Positions 29,318 to 37,121 of a stretch of 64,000 nucleotides of DNA are shown here, one piece after another (position 1 is the first letter of the stretch; the number at the start of each line of letters is the position of its first letter). A program made the position numbers and the translations under genes. The notes beneath the pieces were generated by a model. That model was not told the origin of the DNA. It made no database searches and saw nothing but the letters and a program-made list of their open reading frames with translations. Origin of the DNA: Enterococcus pseudoavium NBRC 100491 (GTDB taxonomy: Bacteria > Bacillota > Bacilli > Lactobacillales > Enterococcaceae); assembly GCF_001544295.1 (NCBI RefSeq), contig NZ_BCQF01000012.1:23275-87274 (forward strand), read 5' to 3'.

Positions 29318-29887
29318 TTACTGAGCCTGCTTGCATTGCTGCAGTTCCCAATAATTCACTGCAAAAATCGTTTTGGCATCACAAATCAACCCAGATTTGA
29401 TCGCTTCTTTGGCCTCTTCCAGAGTTAATTCATATAGTTCCAAAACCTCATCCTCGTCTTGTGGCAAGGGATTTTCCACTTTGACCAGCTCAGTTGCAGC
29501 ATAGATATACAATTTTTCATTCGAGAAACCTGGGGACAAATACATTTCATTTATGTAAGTCAACGCTTCGGTATGATAGCCTGTCTCTTCTTCTAATTCT
29601 CGTAAAGCAGTTTTTTCTGGGTGCTGTCCTTCACCCGGATCGATTTTTCCGGCTGGAATTTCTAGTACAACTTTTTCTAAAGGTTTCCGAAATTGTTTGA
29701 CCAGGAGTAGTTTATTTTCTTTTGTGATGGGAATAATCCCAACCCCACCATGATGAAAAACTAATTCCCGTTTGGCCGTGCCCCCCATTGGTAAGGCAAC
29801 ATCGTCTAAATAAACGTCGATGATTTTTCCTTTAAACAATTCTTTACGAGTAATTGTCTTCTCTTCAAAATCTTTATACTCTAACAT
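29318..29887 (-). CDS. ADP-ribose pyrophosphatase (nudix hydrolase)
   Basis: This 189-residue nudix enzyme splits ADP-ribose to AMP and ribose 5-phosphate. The nudix box starts at Gly80 and ends RELEEETGY near 96-104. Two extra residues lie between the first conserved Glu and the REL block compared with the textbook spacing. The N-terminal half carries the dimerisation strand region typical of NudF. It is first in the nudix-macP-mtnN group, with no terminator between the genes. Confidence 0.92.
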   Translation of the reverse strand: MLEYKDFEEKTITRKELFKGKIIDVYLDDVALPMGGTAKRELVFHHGGVGIIPITKENKLLLVKQFRKPLEKVVLEIPAGKIDPGEGQHPEKTALRELEEETGYHTEALTYINEMYLSPGFSNEKLYIYAATELVKVENPLPQDEDEVLELYELTLEEAKEAIKSGLICDAKTIFAVNYWELQQCKQAQ

Positions 29888-30268
29888 TACAGCCTTCCTC
29901 TCCTATTCTCCTTGGAAACTTCATTCACTAAATCAGACAAATACTGAAAATAATTTGTCTAAAACCGAGAAAAACGAAGCACTTGTTGCTGTCTATCATA
30001 AAAAAATAGTCATTCAATCAGATTTTCGTTTCTAACAGTTTTTCCGCAGGCCCTAGTAACTTTGAAAAGTTGGACTAGCAAATAACTCACACTTGACGGT
30101 TCTGCCTTATTGTATCATAGAAAATTCTTATGTTTTTTCTAAATCTGAAAAATCCATCTTTAGTCCCATACTATTTCTATAGAATTTCATGCTATGATGA
30201 GCGTGTAAAGAAAGCAAGGATTTTGAATAAATAAAGTGAAGGTTTTTTACTAGATTAGGAGGATTATT
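29888..30268. other. divergent intergenic region between nudix and xpaC
   Basis: No gene is seen in 381 bases. A minus-strand TTAGAA-17-TATGAT pair near 30110-30150 could be the nudix promoter. TATGAT at about 30193 may be the xpaC -10 box. A hairpin CTAGT-AACTT...AAGTT-ACTAG spans about 30053-30078. Confidence 0.35.
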
Positions 30269-30922
30269 ATGCGAAGGAAAATATTTCCAATCATCATCGC
30301 AGCAATCGGCATTCTCTGCTTTTTTGAAGGAGACTTCGGCAATTTTCTCATCTTTTTAATGTTGATTGTTGGATTTTGGCTAATTTATCGTGGCTTTAAG
30401 GGCCGAAAAGTTCGTCCCCAAAAAGAAAATCTACCGTTTTTATCTAAAGAAAAAGAAGCGTATTATCGGAATTCAGGCATGAGTGAACGTGAGATCGAGA
30501 TATTCCGCGAAACGATGAATCTTTCGAAACAGCAAATTTTACGTTTGCAGCAAAATATGCAAAAAAGCGCCAAACTGAAAGCCATCGATTTACGCCATGA
30601 TACTTTGAAAGCGGCAAAGGCTCTATTTAAAGAATTAGTCAAAGAGCCGAAACGGCTACCTGAATGTAGTCAATTTCTTTATACTCATTTGCCTAATATC
30701 GTTGATTTGACCGATAATTATGTTGAAATCAACGAACATGAGATTAAGTCAAAAGAAGTTTATGGTAAACTAGAAGAAAGCGCACAGATCATTGATCAAA
30801 TGGCTGCTTTAATCGTAAAAGACTATCAACAATTCGTGGCCGAGGATTTAGAGGATATGGATGTTGAAATCTCGATTGCGAAAAAGAATTTAGAGCGACA
30901 TCCCAAGCCAACGACAAAATAA
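30269..30922 (+). CDS. xpaC: XpaC-family membrane protein
   Basis: This 217-residue protein of the XpaC family was named for a Bacillus gene involved in 5-bromo-4-chloroindolyl phosphate hydrolysis. Two membrane helices lie at about 5-20 and 24-42, followed by a long charged helical cytoplasmic domain to the end. AGGAGG precedes the ATG. It is the first of a two-gene set with telA, a pairing seen in many Firmicutes. Its molecular role is not established. Confidence 0.88.
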   Translation: MRRKIFPIIIAAIGILCFFEGDFGNFLIFLMLIVGFWLIYRGFKGRKVRPQKENLPFLSKEKEAYYRNSGMSEREIEIFRETMNLSKQQILRLQQNMQKSAKLKAIDLRHDTLKAAKALFKELVKEPKRLPECSQFLYTHLPNIVDLTDNYVEINEHEIKSKEVYGKLEESAQIIDQMAALIVKDYQQFVAEDLEDMDVEISIAKKNLERHPKPTTK

Positions 30923-30937
30923 AAAATAGTTAAACAA

Positions 30938-30966
30938 AAAAATCTGGCTAAAGCTAGATTTTTTTC
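30938..30966 (+). terminator. hairpin between xpaC and telA (attenuating terminator)
   Basis: AAATCTGGCT pairs with AGCTAGATTT (one mismatch) around a four-base loop and is followed by TTTT. It lies between two genes of one apparent operon and could lower telA expression relative to xpaC. Confidence 0.6.
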
Positions 30967-30983
30967 GAACAGGAGGAACCACT

Positions 30984-32174
30984 GTGGAACCAGAAAATCA
31001 AACGCAGACCCCCGCGGTCGAGAGTACTTTAGACGATCTACTGAGCAATCCTTTCGGTAGTGATGCTTTAACCCCCGTTCAACAACAAGAAATCTCTCAC
31101 TTACAGTCCCAAGAACAAGCGGACCGTTTAGTGGATAAATTACCGGAAGAACGGCAAGCCCAAGCCCGTGAATTAGCTAAAAAAATCGATGTCAATGACT
31201 CACAAGCAGTGATCAGCTACGGTGCAACGGCACAAACCAAACTAAGCGAATTCTCGCAATCGATGCTAAACACCGTTTCTTCGCAAGATATCGGTCCGAT
31301 CGGCGATTCATTGAATCAACTGATGTATCGCTTAAACGAAGCCAACCCTGACGAATTACGGGTCGGTGAAGGCAATATTTTCCAAAAAATGTTTGGCAAA
31401 GTCAAGCAATCGATTTATGAAATCACCACTAAATACCAAAAAATCGGTGCTCAAATCGATAAAATCGCGACTAAGTTAAATATCGAAAAAGATGGCTTAT
31501 TAAAAGACAATCAAATGCTTGAAACTCTTTATAATAAAAATAAGGACTACTTTGATGCCTTGAATATCTATATTGCAGCAGCGGAATTAAAGATGGAAGA
31601 ATTGAAATTGACCACGATTCCCGAAGCAACCCAAAAGGCCCAAGCATCTGGTGATCAAATGGACGTGCAAGTAGTCAATGACTATACCCAATTTCTCGAT
31701 CGTTTAGATAAACGGACCTACGACCTAAAATTGGCCCGCCAAATTACGATTCAGCAAGCACCACAAATTCGTTTGATTCAAAATACGAACCAAGCTTTGG
31801 CTGAAAAAATCCAAGCATCGATCAATACGGCTATTCCTTTATGGAAAAACCAAGTTGCGATTGCTTTAACCTTATTACGGCAAAAGGATGCTTCAACGGC
31901 TCAACGCCAAGTCTCTGAAACGACTAATGATTTATTGAAGAAAAATTCAGAGATGTTGAAGATCTCAACGATTGAAACGGCTAAAGAAAATGAACGTGGC
32001 ATCGTCGATCTTGAAACCTTGCAACAAACCCAAAACGATTTAGTCGAAACCTTGGAAGAAACCTTGCGGATCCAAAAAGAAGGGCGGGAACGCCGCCAAG
32101 TGGCCGAAATCGAGATTGGACATATGGAAAACGACTTAAAACAAAAACTGATGGAATTAAATTCTGGGCAATAA
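30984..32174 (+). CDS. telA: TelA-family toxic anion resistance protein
   Basis: This 396-residue soluble, largely alpha-helical protein of the TelA/KlaA family was first linked to tellurite resistance and later to cell-envelope stress. The start is GTG with AGGAGG seven bases upstream. The family core (about 90-370) includes [15 protein letters not shown] and the [12 protein letters not shown] block. The C-terminal region is coiled coil. The N-terminal 60 residues are Gln-rich. It is paired with xpaC; ends at a strong terminator. Confidence 0.92.
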   Translation: MEPENQTQTPAVESTLDDLLSNPFGSDALTPVQQQEISHLQSQEQADRLVDKLPEERQAQARELAKKIDVNDSQAVISYGATAQTKLSEFSQSMLNTVSSQDIGPIGDSLNQLMYRLNEANPDELRVGEGNIFQKMFGKVKQSIYEITTKYQKIGAQIDKIATKLNIEKDGLLKDNQMLETLYNKNKDYFDALNIYIAAAELKMEELKLTTIPEATQKAQASGDQMDVQVVNDYTQFLDRLDKRTYDLKLARQITIQQAPQIRLIQNTNQALAEKIQASINTAIPLWKNQVAIALTLLRQKDASTAQRQVSETTNDLLKKNSEMLKISTIETAKENERGIVDLETLQQTQNDLVETLEETLRIQKEGRERRQVAEIEIGHMENDLKQKLMELNSGQ

Positions 32175-32198
32175 ATCCAGAATACTCCCTTCATAAGT

Positions 32199-32238
32199 AA
32201 AAAATCAGTGGACCAAAAATGGTCCACTGATTTTTTAT
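32199..32238. terminator. bidirectional terminator between telA and the sugar transporter
   Basis: AAAAATCAGTGGACC pairs perfectly with GGTCCACTGATTTTT, leaving six bases in the loop. It serves telA on the plus strand and the convergent transporter gene on the minus strand. Confidence 0.92.
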
Positions 32239-33098
32239 GCTTTCATATAACCCAAGACTGCTCCGCCAGCAATAATCAGCAAACAACCGATAATTACATA
32301 GTACATCTCTTTTTTAGTCTTGCGCTCACCTAATAGGAAGATTCCCCCCAATGTCGAAATAATAATTCCCATCTGGGATAGTGAAAAACCAATTGCTAGG
32401 CCAATATTTTGAACGGACAATAACATGCAGACATTTCCGATCCCCCATAACAATCCGGAAAGCATGTTACGCCACACATAACGATTGACTTTCGCTTTAC
32501 GAAACGCGAAGAAACTAGCACCAACTAGCATCCCAACGCTTTGTGGTAAAATAATCGCCAACGGATCGAGTCCAGCCCAAGTAATAATAATAGTATAAAC
32601 ACCATAACCAACTGTTGAAAAAAGCAACGCACGAAATCCCTTGCCAAAATCAAACAGACCATTATCCGTTGCCACACCGCTCTCGTCATCTTTGCGCGCG
32701 GTTAGATAGGCTCCTAAGACTAGCAATGCCAACGCAATAAAGCCTAATACAAAGTCTTTTGTTTTCGTCCACTCATGAAAGAAAATAGCCCCAGCGACGG
32801 TATTCAAAATTAATTGAAAGCCGGTTGAGATCGGTAACCCGACCGAAACTCCCATGAATTTCATTCCATGAAATTGACCATTCTGACCAACAGTCCAAAA
32901 AAGACCCGACAAGAAACCGATCAATAAAATCCAACTATTGATAGTTGGTTGAACAATAAAGTAGGTCGCTAATGCAAAAACAAAAGCCCCCATCGTCATC
33001 CCTAAAGTTTGCTGATTGGCATCGCCGCCAAGTTTCCCGCTCACCAAAGCAATACTTCCCCATGCTACCATCGGTATTAGGGCAATCAAAATATTCAT
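32235..33098 (-). CDS. GRP-family sugar transporter (GlcU/RbsU-like)
   Basis: This 287-residue membrane protein has ten predicted helices arranged as two five-helix halves, the DMT/GRP fold. It begins MNILIALIPMVAWGSIALVSGKLGGDANQQTLGMT, and has GVSVGLPISTGFQL near 92 and IGLAIGFSLSQMGIIISTLGG near 232-252. The ATG at 33096-33098 is chosen for its GGGAG site. Members import glucose or ribose with protons. It lies downstream of a two-component system in the same direction, which may regulate it, although coupling is not shown. Confidence 0.9.
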   Translation of the reverse strand: MNILIALIPMVAWGSIALVSGKLGGDANQQTLGMTMGAFVFALATYFIVQPTINSWILLIGFLSGLFWTVGQNGQFHGMKFMGVSVGLPISTGFQLILNTVAGAIFFHEWTKTKDFVLGFIALALLVLGAYLTARKDDESGVATDNGLFDFGKGFRALLFSTVGYGVYTIIITWAGLDPLAIILPQSVGMLVGASFFAFRKAKVNRYVWRNMLSGLLWGIGNVCMLLSVQNIGLAIGFSLSQMGIIISTLGGIFLLGERKTKKEMYYVIIGCLLIIAGGAVLGYMKA

Positions 33099-33174
33099 AA
33101 CCTTACTCCCTTCAATTTGCAACTGAAATAGTTTAGCGAAAAAAAGGGGATTTAGCAATTAAAAACTTAAAAAC

Positions 33175-34197
33175 TTAACGTTCTTCATGGTAATAATCTA
33201 AGCGCGGGAAAAACAACGTCATTGTTGTTCCTTCATTCAACGTTGATTCTGCGGTTAAATCGACACCCAGTTTTCCTGCTAAAACTTTAGCTAGATATAA
33301 ACCCAGTCCGGTCGAATGCTGTTGAGCTTTGCGCCCATTTTCACCGGTAAAGCCCTTATCAAAAATCCGTCCGAGATCTTCCGGCGGAATACCGATACCA
33401 TTGTCTTGCAAAATCAAGGCTACGCCCCCATTTTTAGCTTCGATCCGAATATCAATCCGACCTTGATCAGGAGTATATTTGATCGCGTTGCTTAGTAATT
33501 GGCGAAAAATAAATTCGATCCACTTGGCATCGGTTAGGACTTTGGCATCCTCATCCACTAACGTCAATTGCAGATTTTTTTGAATAAAATAATTGGCTTG
33601 ACTACGAATGATCGGTTGGATGAGCTTCTTTAACGAATATTCTTGAATCAAATAATCATTCACGAATTCATCAGAACGAGAATAGTAGAGAATTTGCTCA
33701 ACGTATTCATCAATTTTTTGGATTTCATTTTGTAGTAAGACAAATTTTTCATCAGGGATGTCGAATTCGATTGAATTTAAAATCAAGTCTACTGCGGCTA
33801 ACGGAACCTTGATTTCATGAATCCACGAATCCATGTAATCCTTCTGATCCTTTTGACTATCCAACAGCTGTTCCATCATCAAGTGATGCTCTCGAACTTG
33901 TTGATTTACATAGTCTTGAAGTAAATGTTCTTCATTGTTGCTGGCAGTTTCAATAAAATGCTGCAACTGAGAATCTTCTCCTTGAGCAAACGAACGATAC
34001 CAGCGCTTGCGTCGATAATAATCAATCGTAAAAAATAGCAAAATTAAAAATAATTGTAAAATCAATAGGTAGCTAAGATTGTCCCAAAAACCGTGCAAAT
34101 CAGGGGTTAGCCACACCATAAAGACTAATAAAGAACTTAATACGCCCCAGCCTAGTAAAACTAGCAACCGATCTTTTAGATATTTGATAAATGTCAT
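33175..34197 (-). CDS. sensor histidine kinase, intramembrane-sensing (BceS-like)
   Basis: This 340-residue kinase has only two membrane helices (about 11-30 and 43-60) and a very short external loop, the layout of BceS/GraS sensors, which usually detect antimicrobial peptides through a partner ABC transporter. The phosphorylated His127 lies in SWIHEIKVPLAAV. The ATPase region has an N box (QLLSNAIKYTP) near 230, the G1 DNGIGIP near 272 and GLGLYL near 300. It lies nine bases after the response regulator stop. No BceAB-type transporter is adjacent in this window, so its sensing partner is unclear. Confidence 0.93.
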   Translation of the reverse strand: MTFIKYLKDRLLVLLGWGVLSSLLVFMVWLTPDLHGFWDNLSYLLILQLFLILLFFTIDYYRRKRWYRSFAQGEDSQLQHFIETASNNEEHLLQDYVNQQVREHHLMMEQLLDSQKDQKDYMDSWIHEIKVPLAAVDLILNSIEFDIPDEKFVLLQNEIQKIDEYVEQILYYSRSDEFVNDYLIQEYSLKKLIQPIIRSQANYFIQKNLQLTLVDEDAKVLTDAKWIEFIFRQLLSNAIKYTPDQGRIDIRIEAKNGGVALILQDNGIGIPPEDLGRIFDKGFTGENGRKAQQHSTGLGLYLAKVLAGKLGVDLTAESTLNEGTTMTLFFPRLDYYHEER

Positions 34198-34206
34198 AGC
34201 CGCTCC

Positions 34207-34878
34207 TTACGGGACAATATAACCCTGTCCAACTTTTGTTTGAATGTAATCCTCGATTCCCGCCTGCTCAATCTTGCGTCGGACCCGATTGATGTTAACA
34301 GTCAAGGTATTGTCATCAACAAAGCGTTCATCGTCCCAAAGTGCCCGTAGTAATTTATCCCGACTCAAAATTTTGCCATGGTGTTTCATCAAAATAAACA
34401 GTAACCGATATTCGTTTTTACTCAAGTCCACGACTTCTCCATTGATTGTCATACTGCTATTATCAATATTCAGCGTAATCCCATTATGCGCCAACTCTTC
34501 GCCGCTCTCAGCATAATTATAAGAACGCCGTAGCAAGGCATTGATCTTCACCACTAAGATATCGACTTGGAACGGCTTAATAATATAATCATCCGCCCCC
34601 ATATTCATCGCCATAATCTGGTCCATGTTGGTATTACGAGAAGAAATAAAAATAATGGGAACTTTTGAAACTTCCCGGATTTTTTGACACCAATAATAGC
34701 CGTCGTAAACAGGCAGATTGATATCCAATAAAACTAGCTGTGGAGCAACCTCTTCAAACTCCTCAAATACTTGATTGAAATCTGTTATTTGATAGACATC
34801 AAACCGCCATTTCGTCAATTCTTCTCCAATCAATTGACGAATCACTGCCTCGTCTTCTACAATCATGATTTTTGCCAT
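34207..34878 (-). CDS. OmpR/BceR-type response regulator
   Basis: This 223-residue regulator has a receiver domain (about 1-115) with acidic residues Glu8-Asp9, the phosphoacceptor Asp52 (LLDINLP), Ser/Thr near 79 and Lys101 (IIKPF), followed by a winged-helix DNA-binding domain (about 130-223, with SKNEYRLLFILMKHHGKI and DDNTLTVNINRVRRKI). It heads the operon with the sensor kinase. The type matches BceR/GraR. Target genes are not evident here; the nearby sugar transporter gene is a neighbour, not a proven target. Confidence 0.94.
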   Translation of the reverse strand: MAKIMIVEDEAVIRQLIGEELTKWRFDVYQITDFNQVFEEFEEVAPQLVLLDINLPVYDGYYWCQKIREVSKVPIIFISSRNTNMDQIMAMNMGADDYIIKPFQVDILVVKINALLRRSYNYAESGEELAHNGITLNIDNSSMTINGEVVDLSKNEYRLLFILMKHHGKILSRDKLLRALWDDERFVDDNTLTVNINRVRRKIEQAGIEDYIQTKVGQGYIVP

Positions 34879-34976
34879 TTTATTTTCTTCCTTTCGACTG
34901 GACTTAGATTCCCAAAAATCTTTCTTATCATCATATCAAAGAACCGAAAAAAAATGAAAGACAAGCCTGCTTTTCT

Positions 34977-35330
34977 TTATTTTTTAGTAAAGTCGATGAA
35001 GCCTAAATTATCATCAATCATGCCACCTTCACCCGATAGACTGAAGGTGCTGAGACGGGGATTAAATTTGATCCACATTTCTTCTTGTAAATCTTCTTTA
35101 GAGTATCCTTTAATCCAAAAATCACCAATCTCAGAGGGAATCGTTTCATTATAATCTGACTTCTCCATATTCGTCGTAATAATATTAAGCGAAAATTGCG
35201 TTTGCATATGAATCATCGCATGCTGTGAGTATGGACCTACACTATCTTCAAATGTCAGCAATAAAATTTTATCTCCTCCCAAATGGGTCAAAAGTTTTTC
35301 TTTAGCCATTTCATCAAGTCTGATTTTCAT
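34977..35330 (-). CDS. HesB/IscA-fold protein (iron-sulfur biosynthesis-like family), no cysteines
   Basis: This 117-residue cytoplasmic protein resembles the short HesB-like core domain found across Firmicutes and annotated as iron-sulfur cluster biosynthesis family. It has no cysteine at all, so it cannot hold a cluster like IscA and probably has another role. The sequence runs MKIRLDEMAKEKLL, then GGDKILLLTFEDSVGPYS, and ends GGMIDDNLGFIDF. A GGAGGGACAGCTT precedes the ATG. It is likely monocistronic. Confidence 0.75.
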   Translation of the reverse strand: MKIRLDEMAKEKLLTHLGGDKILLLTFEDSVGPYSQHAMIHMQTQFSLNIITTNMEKSDYNETIPSEIGDFWIKGYSKEDLQEEMWIKFNPRLSTFSLSGEGGMIDDNLGFIDFTKK

Positions 35331-35356
35331 AAGCTGTCCCTCCTATTTTTAGCTAT

Positions 35357-35397
35357 TAAAAAATAGCCCCTTTGTCTTAATCATCAGACGAAGGGAC
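35357..35397 (-). terminator. phosphohexomutase terminator
   Basis: On the minus strand GTCCCTTCGTCT pairs with AGACAAAGGGGC (one mismatch) and is followed by TATTTTTT. It lies shortly after the stop codon. Confidence 0.8.
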
Positions 35398-35414
35398 TTT
35401 TTTTGCAAGAATTT

Positions 35415-36908
35415 CTACTTATTTAATTGTTGGTCTAATTTAGTTAGCTCAATCTGCGGATCCTTTGCTAAAAGTTCCCGGAAAATTGGTAATTGCTTTT
35501 GAATCTGCCCAGCTTGGTCATTTTCCACCTGCATCACTAATAACGGCTCATGTAAGCTTAAGCGCAGCAGCAACCACCCCTTACCATAAGGTTCCGTTAC
35601 AGAAAAACGAACTCCTTCTTGATTTTCAGGATTTTCCGCAAAGCCCACCTGTTTCGGTAACTCTTTGCGGAACAACTCGATCATTTCTTGACCAGTTACT
35701 TTATAATCCTCTCCGCTGATTGGATAACGAATTTCTAAAGTTTCCAACGGTTGTTCTAATTCCGCCATCAAATCTGTTAGTTCCCGCTTTTCTTGCTGTA
35801 ATTTAGGTAATAACATTAAGACTTTAGCAATGACATAGGCACCATCATCCAAGAAATAGTTTTCTTTAAAGGCGGCATGGGAACTCGTTTCAATCGCTAA
35901 CTGACAATCGATCCCCGCTTCATTTAGTTCAATCGCCTTATTGATGACATTACGATAACCGGAAATATAACGGTATTGTTTGCCGCCTTTTTCTTCAATG
36001 AAGTCTTTCAAATGATCGGAAGTCGGTGAATTAGTCACGATCGTACTGCCAGGATGTTCCTGTAAAACAATCGCTGATAAGACCGCGATCAAATTATTTC
36101 GATTAATCATTTGTCCATCTTTTGAGACTATTGCTGAACGATCGACATCCGTATCAAAGATCACACCGAGGTCCGCTTGGTTTTCCAACACGGCTTTCTT
36201 GATACTAGCCATCGCCTCTTTATTGTCCGGATTTGGAATATGGTTTGGAAAATGACCATCCGGTTCTAAGAATTGTGAGCCACTTGTATCAGCACCCAAA
36301 ACGGCCAAGACTTGATCAGCAAAATAGCCACCGGCACCGTTCCCGGCGTCAACAACAATTTTTAAGCCCTGCAACGGTCGCTCACTGCCGCTACCTGTTT
36401 GAATTTTTTGGACTAAATCGGCGGCATAACGCGACAACAAATCAGCTTGTTGAACACCTCCTGCCCCTGTTTCTCCCGCTTCTGGATGTGCTAAAATATA
36501 GGCAATATCCTGCTTTTCAGCACCACCGATTTGGCTGAAAATTTTGATGCCATTGAAATAGTAAGGTAGGTGACTAGCTGTCAGCATAATCCCGACATCA
36601 CAAGCAAATTCTTCAAATTGGGTAGCCATAAATAAGGCCGGCGTTGTCGCCAAACCAAAATCTAAAACGTCACAACCAGCATTTTCAAAAATTTCGATCA
36701 TTGCAACTTTTAATTCCGGTCCCGTTAAACGGCTATCATGGCCTATTCCGATTTTAAAAGGCCGCTCCACGCCTTTATCAGTTAACCAATTGAGAATGCC
36801 CCAAGCAATCAAGCGGACTTCCTCAGTACCTAAGTTCTTAACTTTATCACCCTCAGTGATAGCGATTCCACGAATGTCTGAACCATTTTGTAATTTCATT
36901 AATTCCAT
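35415..36908 (-). CDS. phosphomannomutase/phosphoglucomutase
   Basis: This 497-residue alpha-D-phosphohexomutase moves phosphate between C1 and C6 of mannose or glucose phosphate. The phosphoserine loop is TASHLPY near residue 110; it reads TASHLP rather than TASHNP. The metal loop is DTDVDRSA near 253-260, and the sugar-binding loop E-x-S-x-H appears as ETSSHAAF near 345. The distal phosphate-binding segment lies near the C-terminus. It probably feeds cell-wall or capsule sugar nucleotides. It is monocistronic. Confidence 0.9.
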   Translation of the reverse strand: MELMKLQNGSDIRGIAITEGDKVKNLGTEEVRLIAWGILNWLTDKGVERPFKIGIGHDSRLTGPELKVAMIEIFENAGCDVLDFGLATTPALFMATQFEEFACDVGIMLTASHLPYYFNGIKIFSQIGGAEKQDIAYILAHPEAGETGAGGVQQADLLSRYAADLVQKIQTGSGSERPLQGLKIVVDAGNGAGGYFADQVLAVLGADTSGSQFLEPDGHFPNHIPNPDNKEAMASIKKAVLENQADLGVIFDTDVDRSAIVSKDGQMINRNNLIAVLSAIVLQEHPGSTIVTNSPTSDHLKDFIEEKGGKQYRYISGYRNVINKAIELNEAGIDCQLAIETSSHAAFKENYFLDDGAYVIAKVLMLLPKLQQEKRELTDLMAELEQPLETLEIRYPISGEDYKVTGQEMIELFRKELPKQVGFAENPENQEGVRFSVTEPYGKGWLLLRLSLHEPLLVMQVENDQAGQIQKQLPIFRELLAKDPQIELTKLDQQLNK

Positions 36909-37036
36909 CGATAAACCTCCTTCTTTCGACTAAATTTTATTTTCCCAAAATAAATAACTTTATCTTCATGACGTCAATACTTCCTATACTATCGTGGGAA
37001 TAATAGCCTCTAACGCTATTTTTAGTTTATTATACC

Positions 37037-37076
37037 AAAAACCCCAGAAAAGAAGAAAGCCTTTTCTAGGGTTTTT
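37037..37076. terminator. terminator of the P-type ATPase gene
   Basis: AAACCCTAGAAAAGG pairs with CTTTTCTGGGGTTT on the minus strand and ends in TTTTT. The A and T runs on both sides may also allow plus-strand action. Confidence 0.8.
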
Positions 37077-37121
37077 CATTTATTTAAGTAAATTATACTG
37101 ATTTAGAGAAACTCCGGACCT

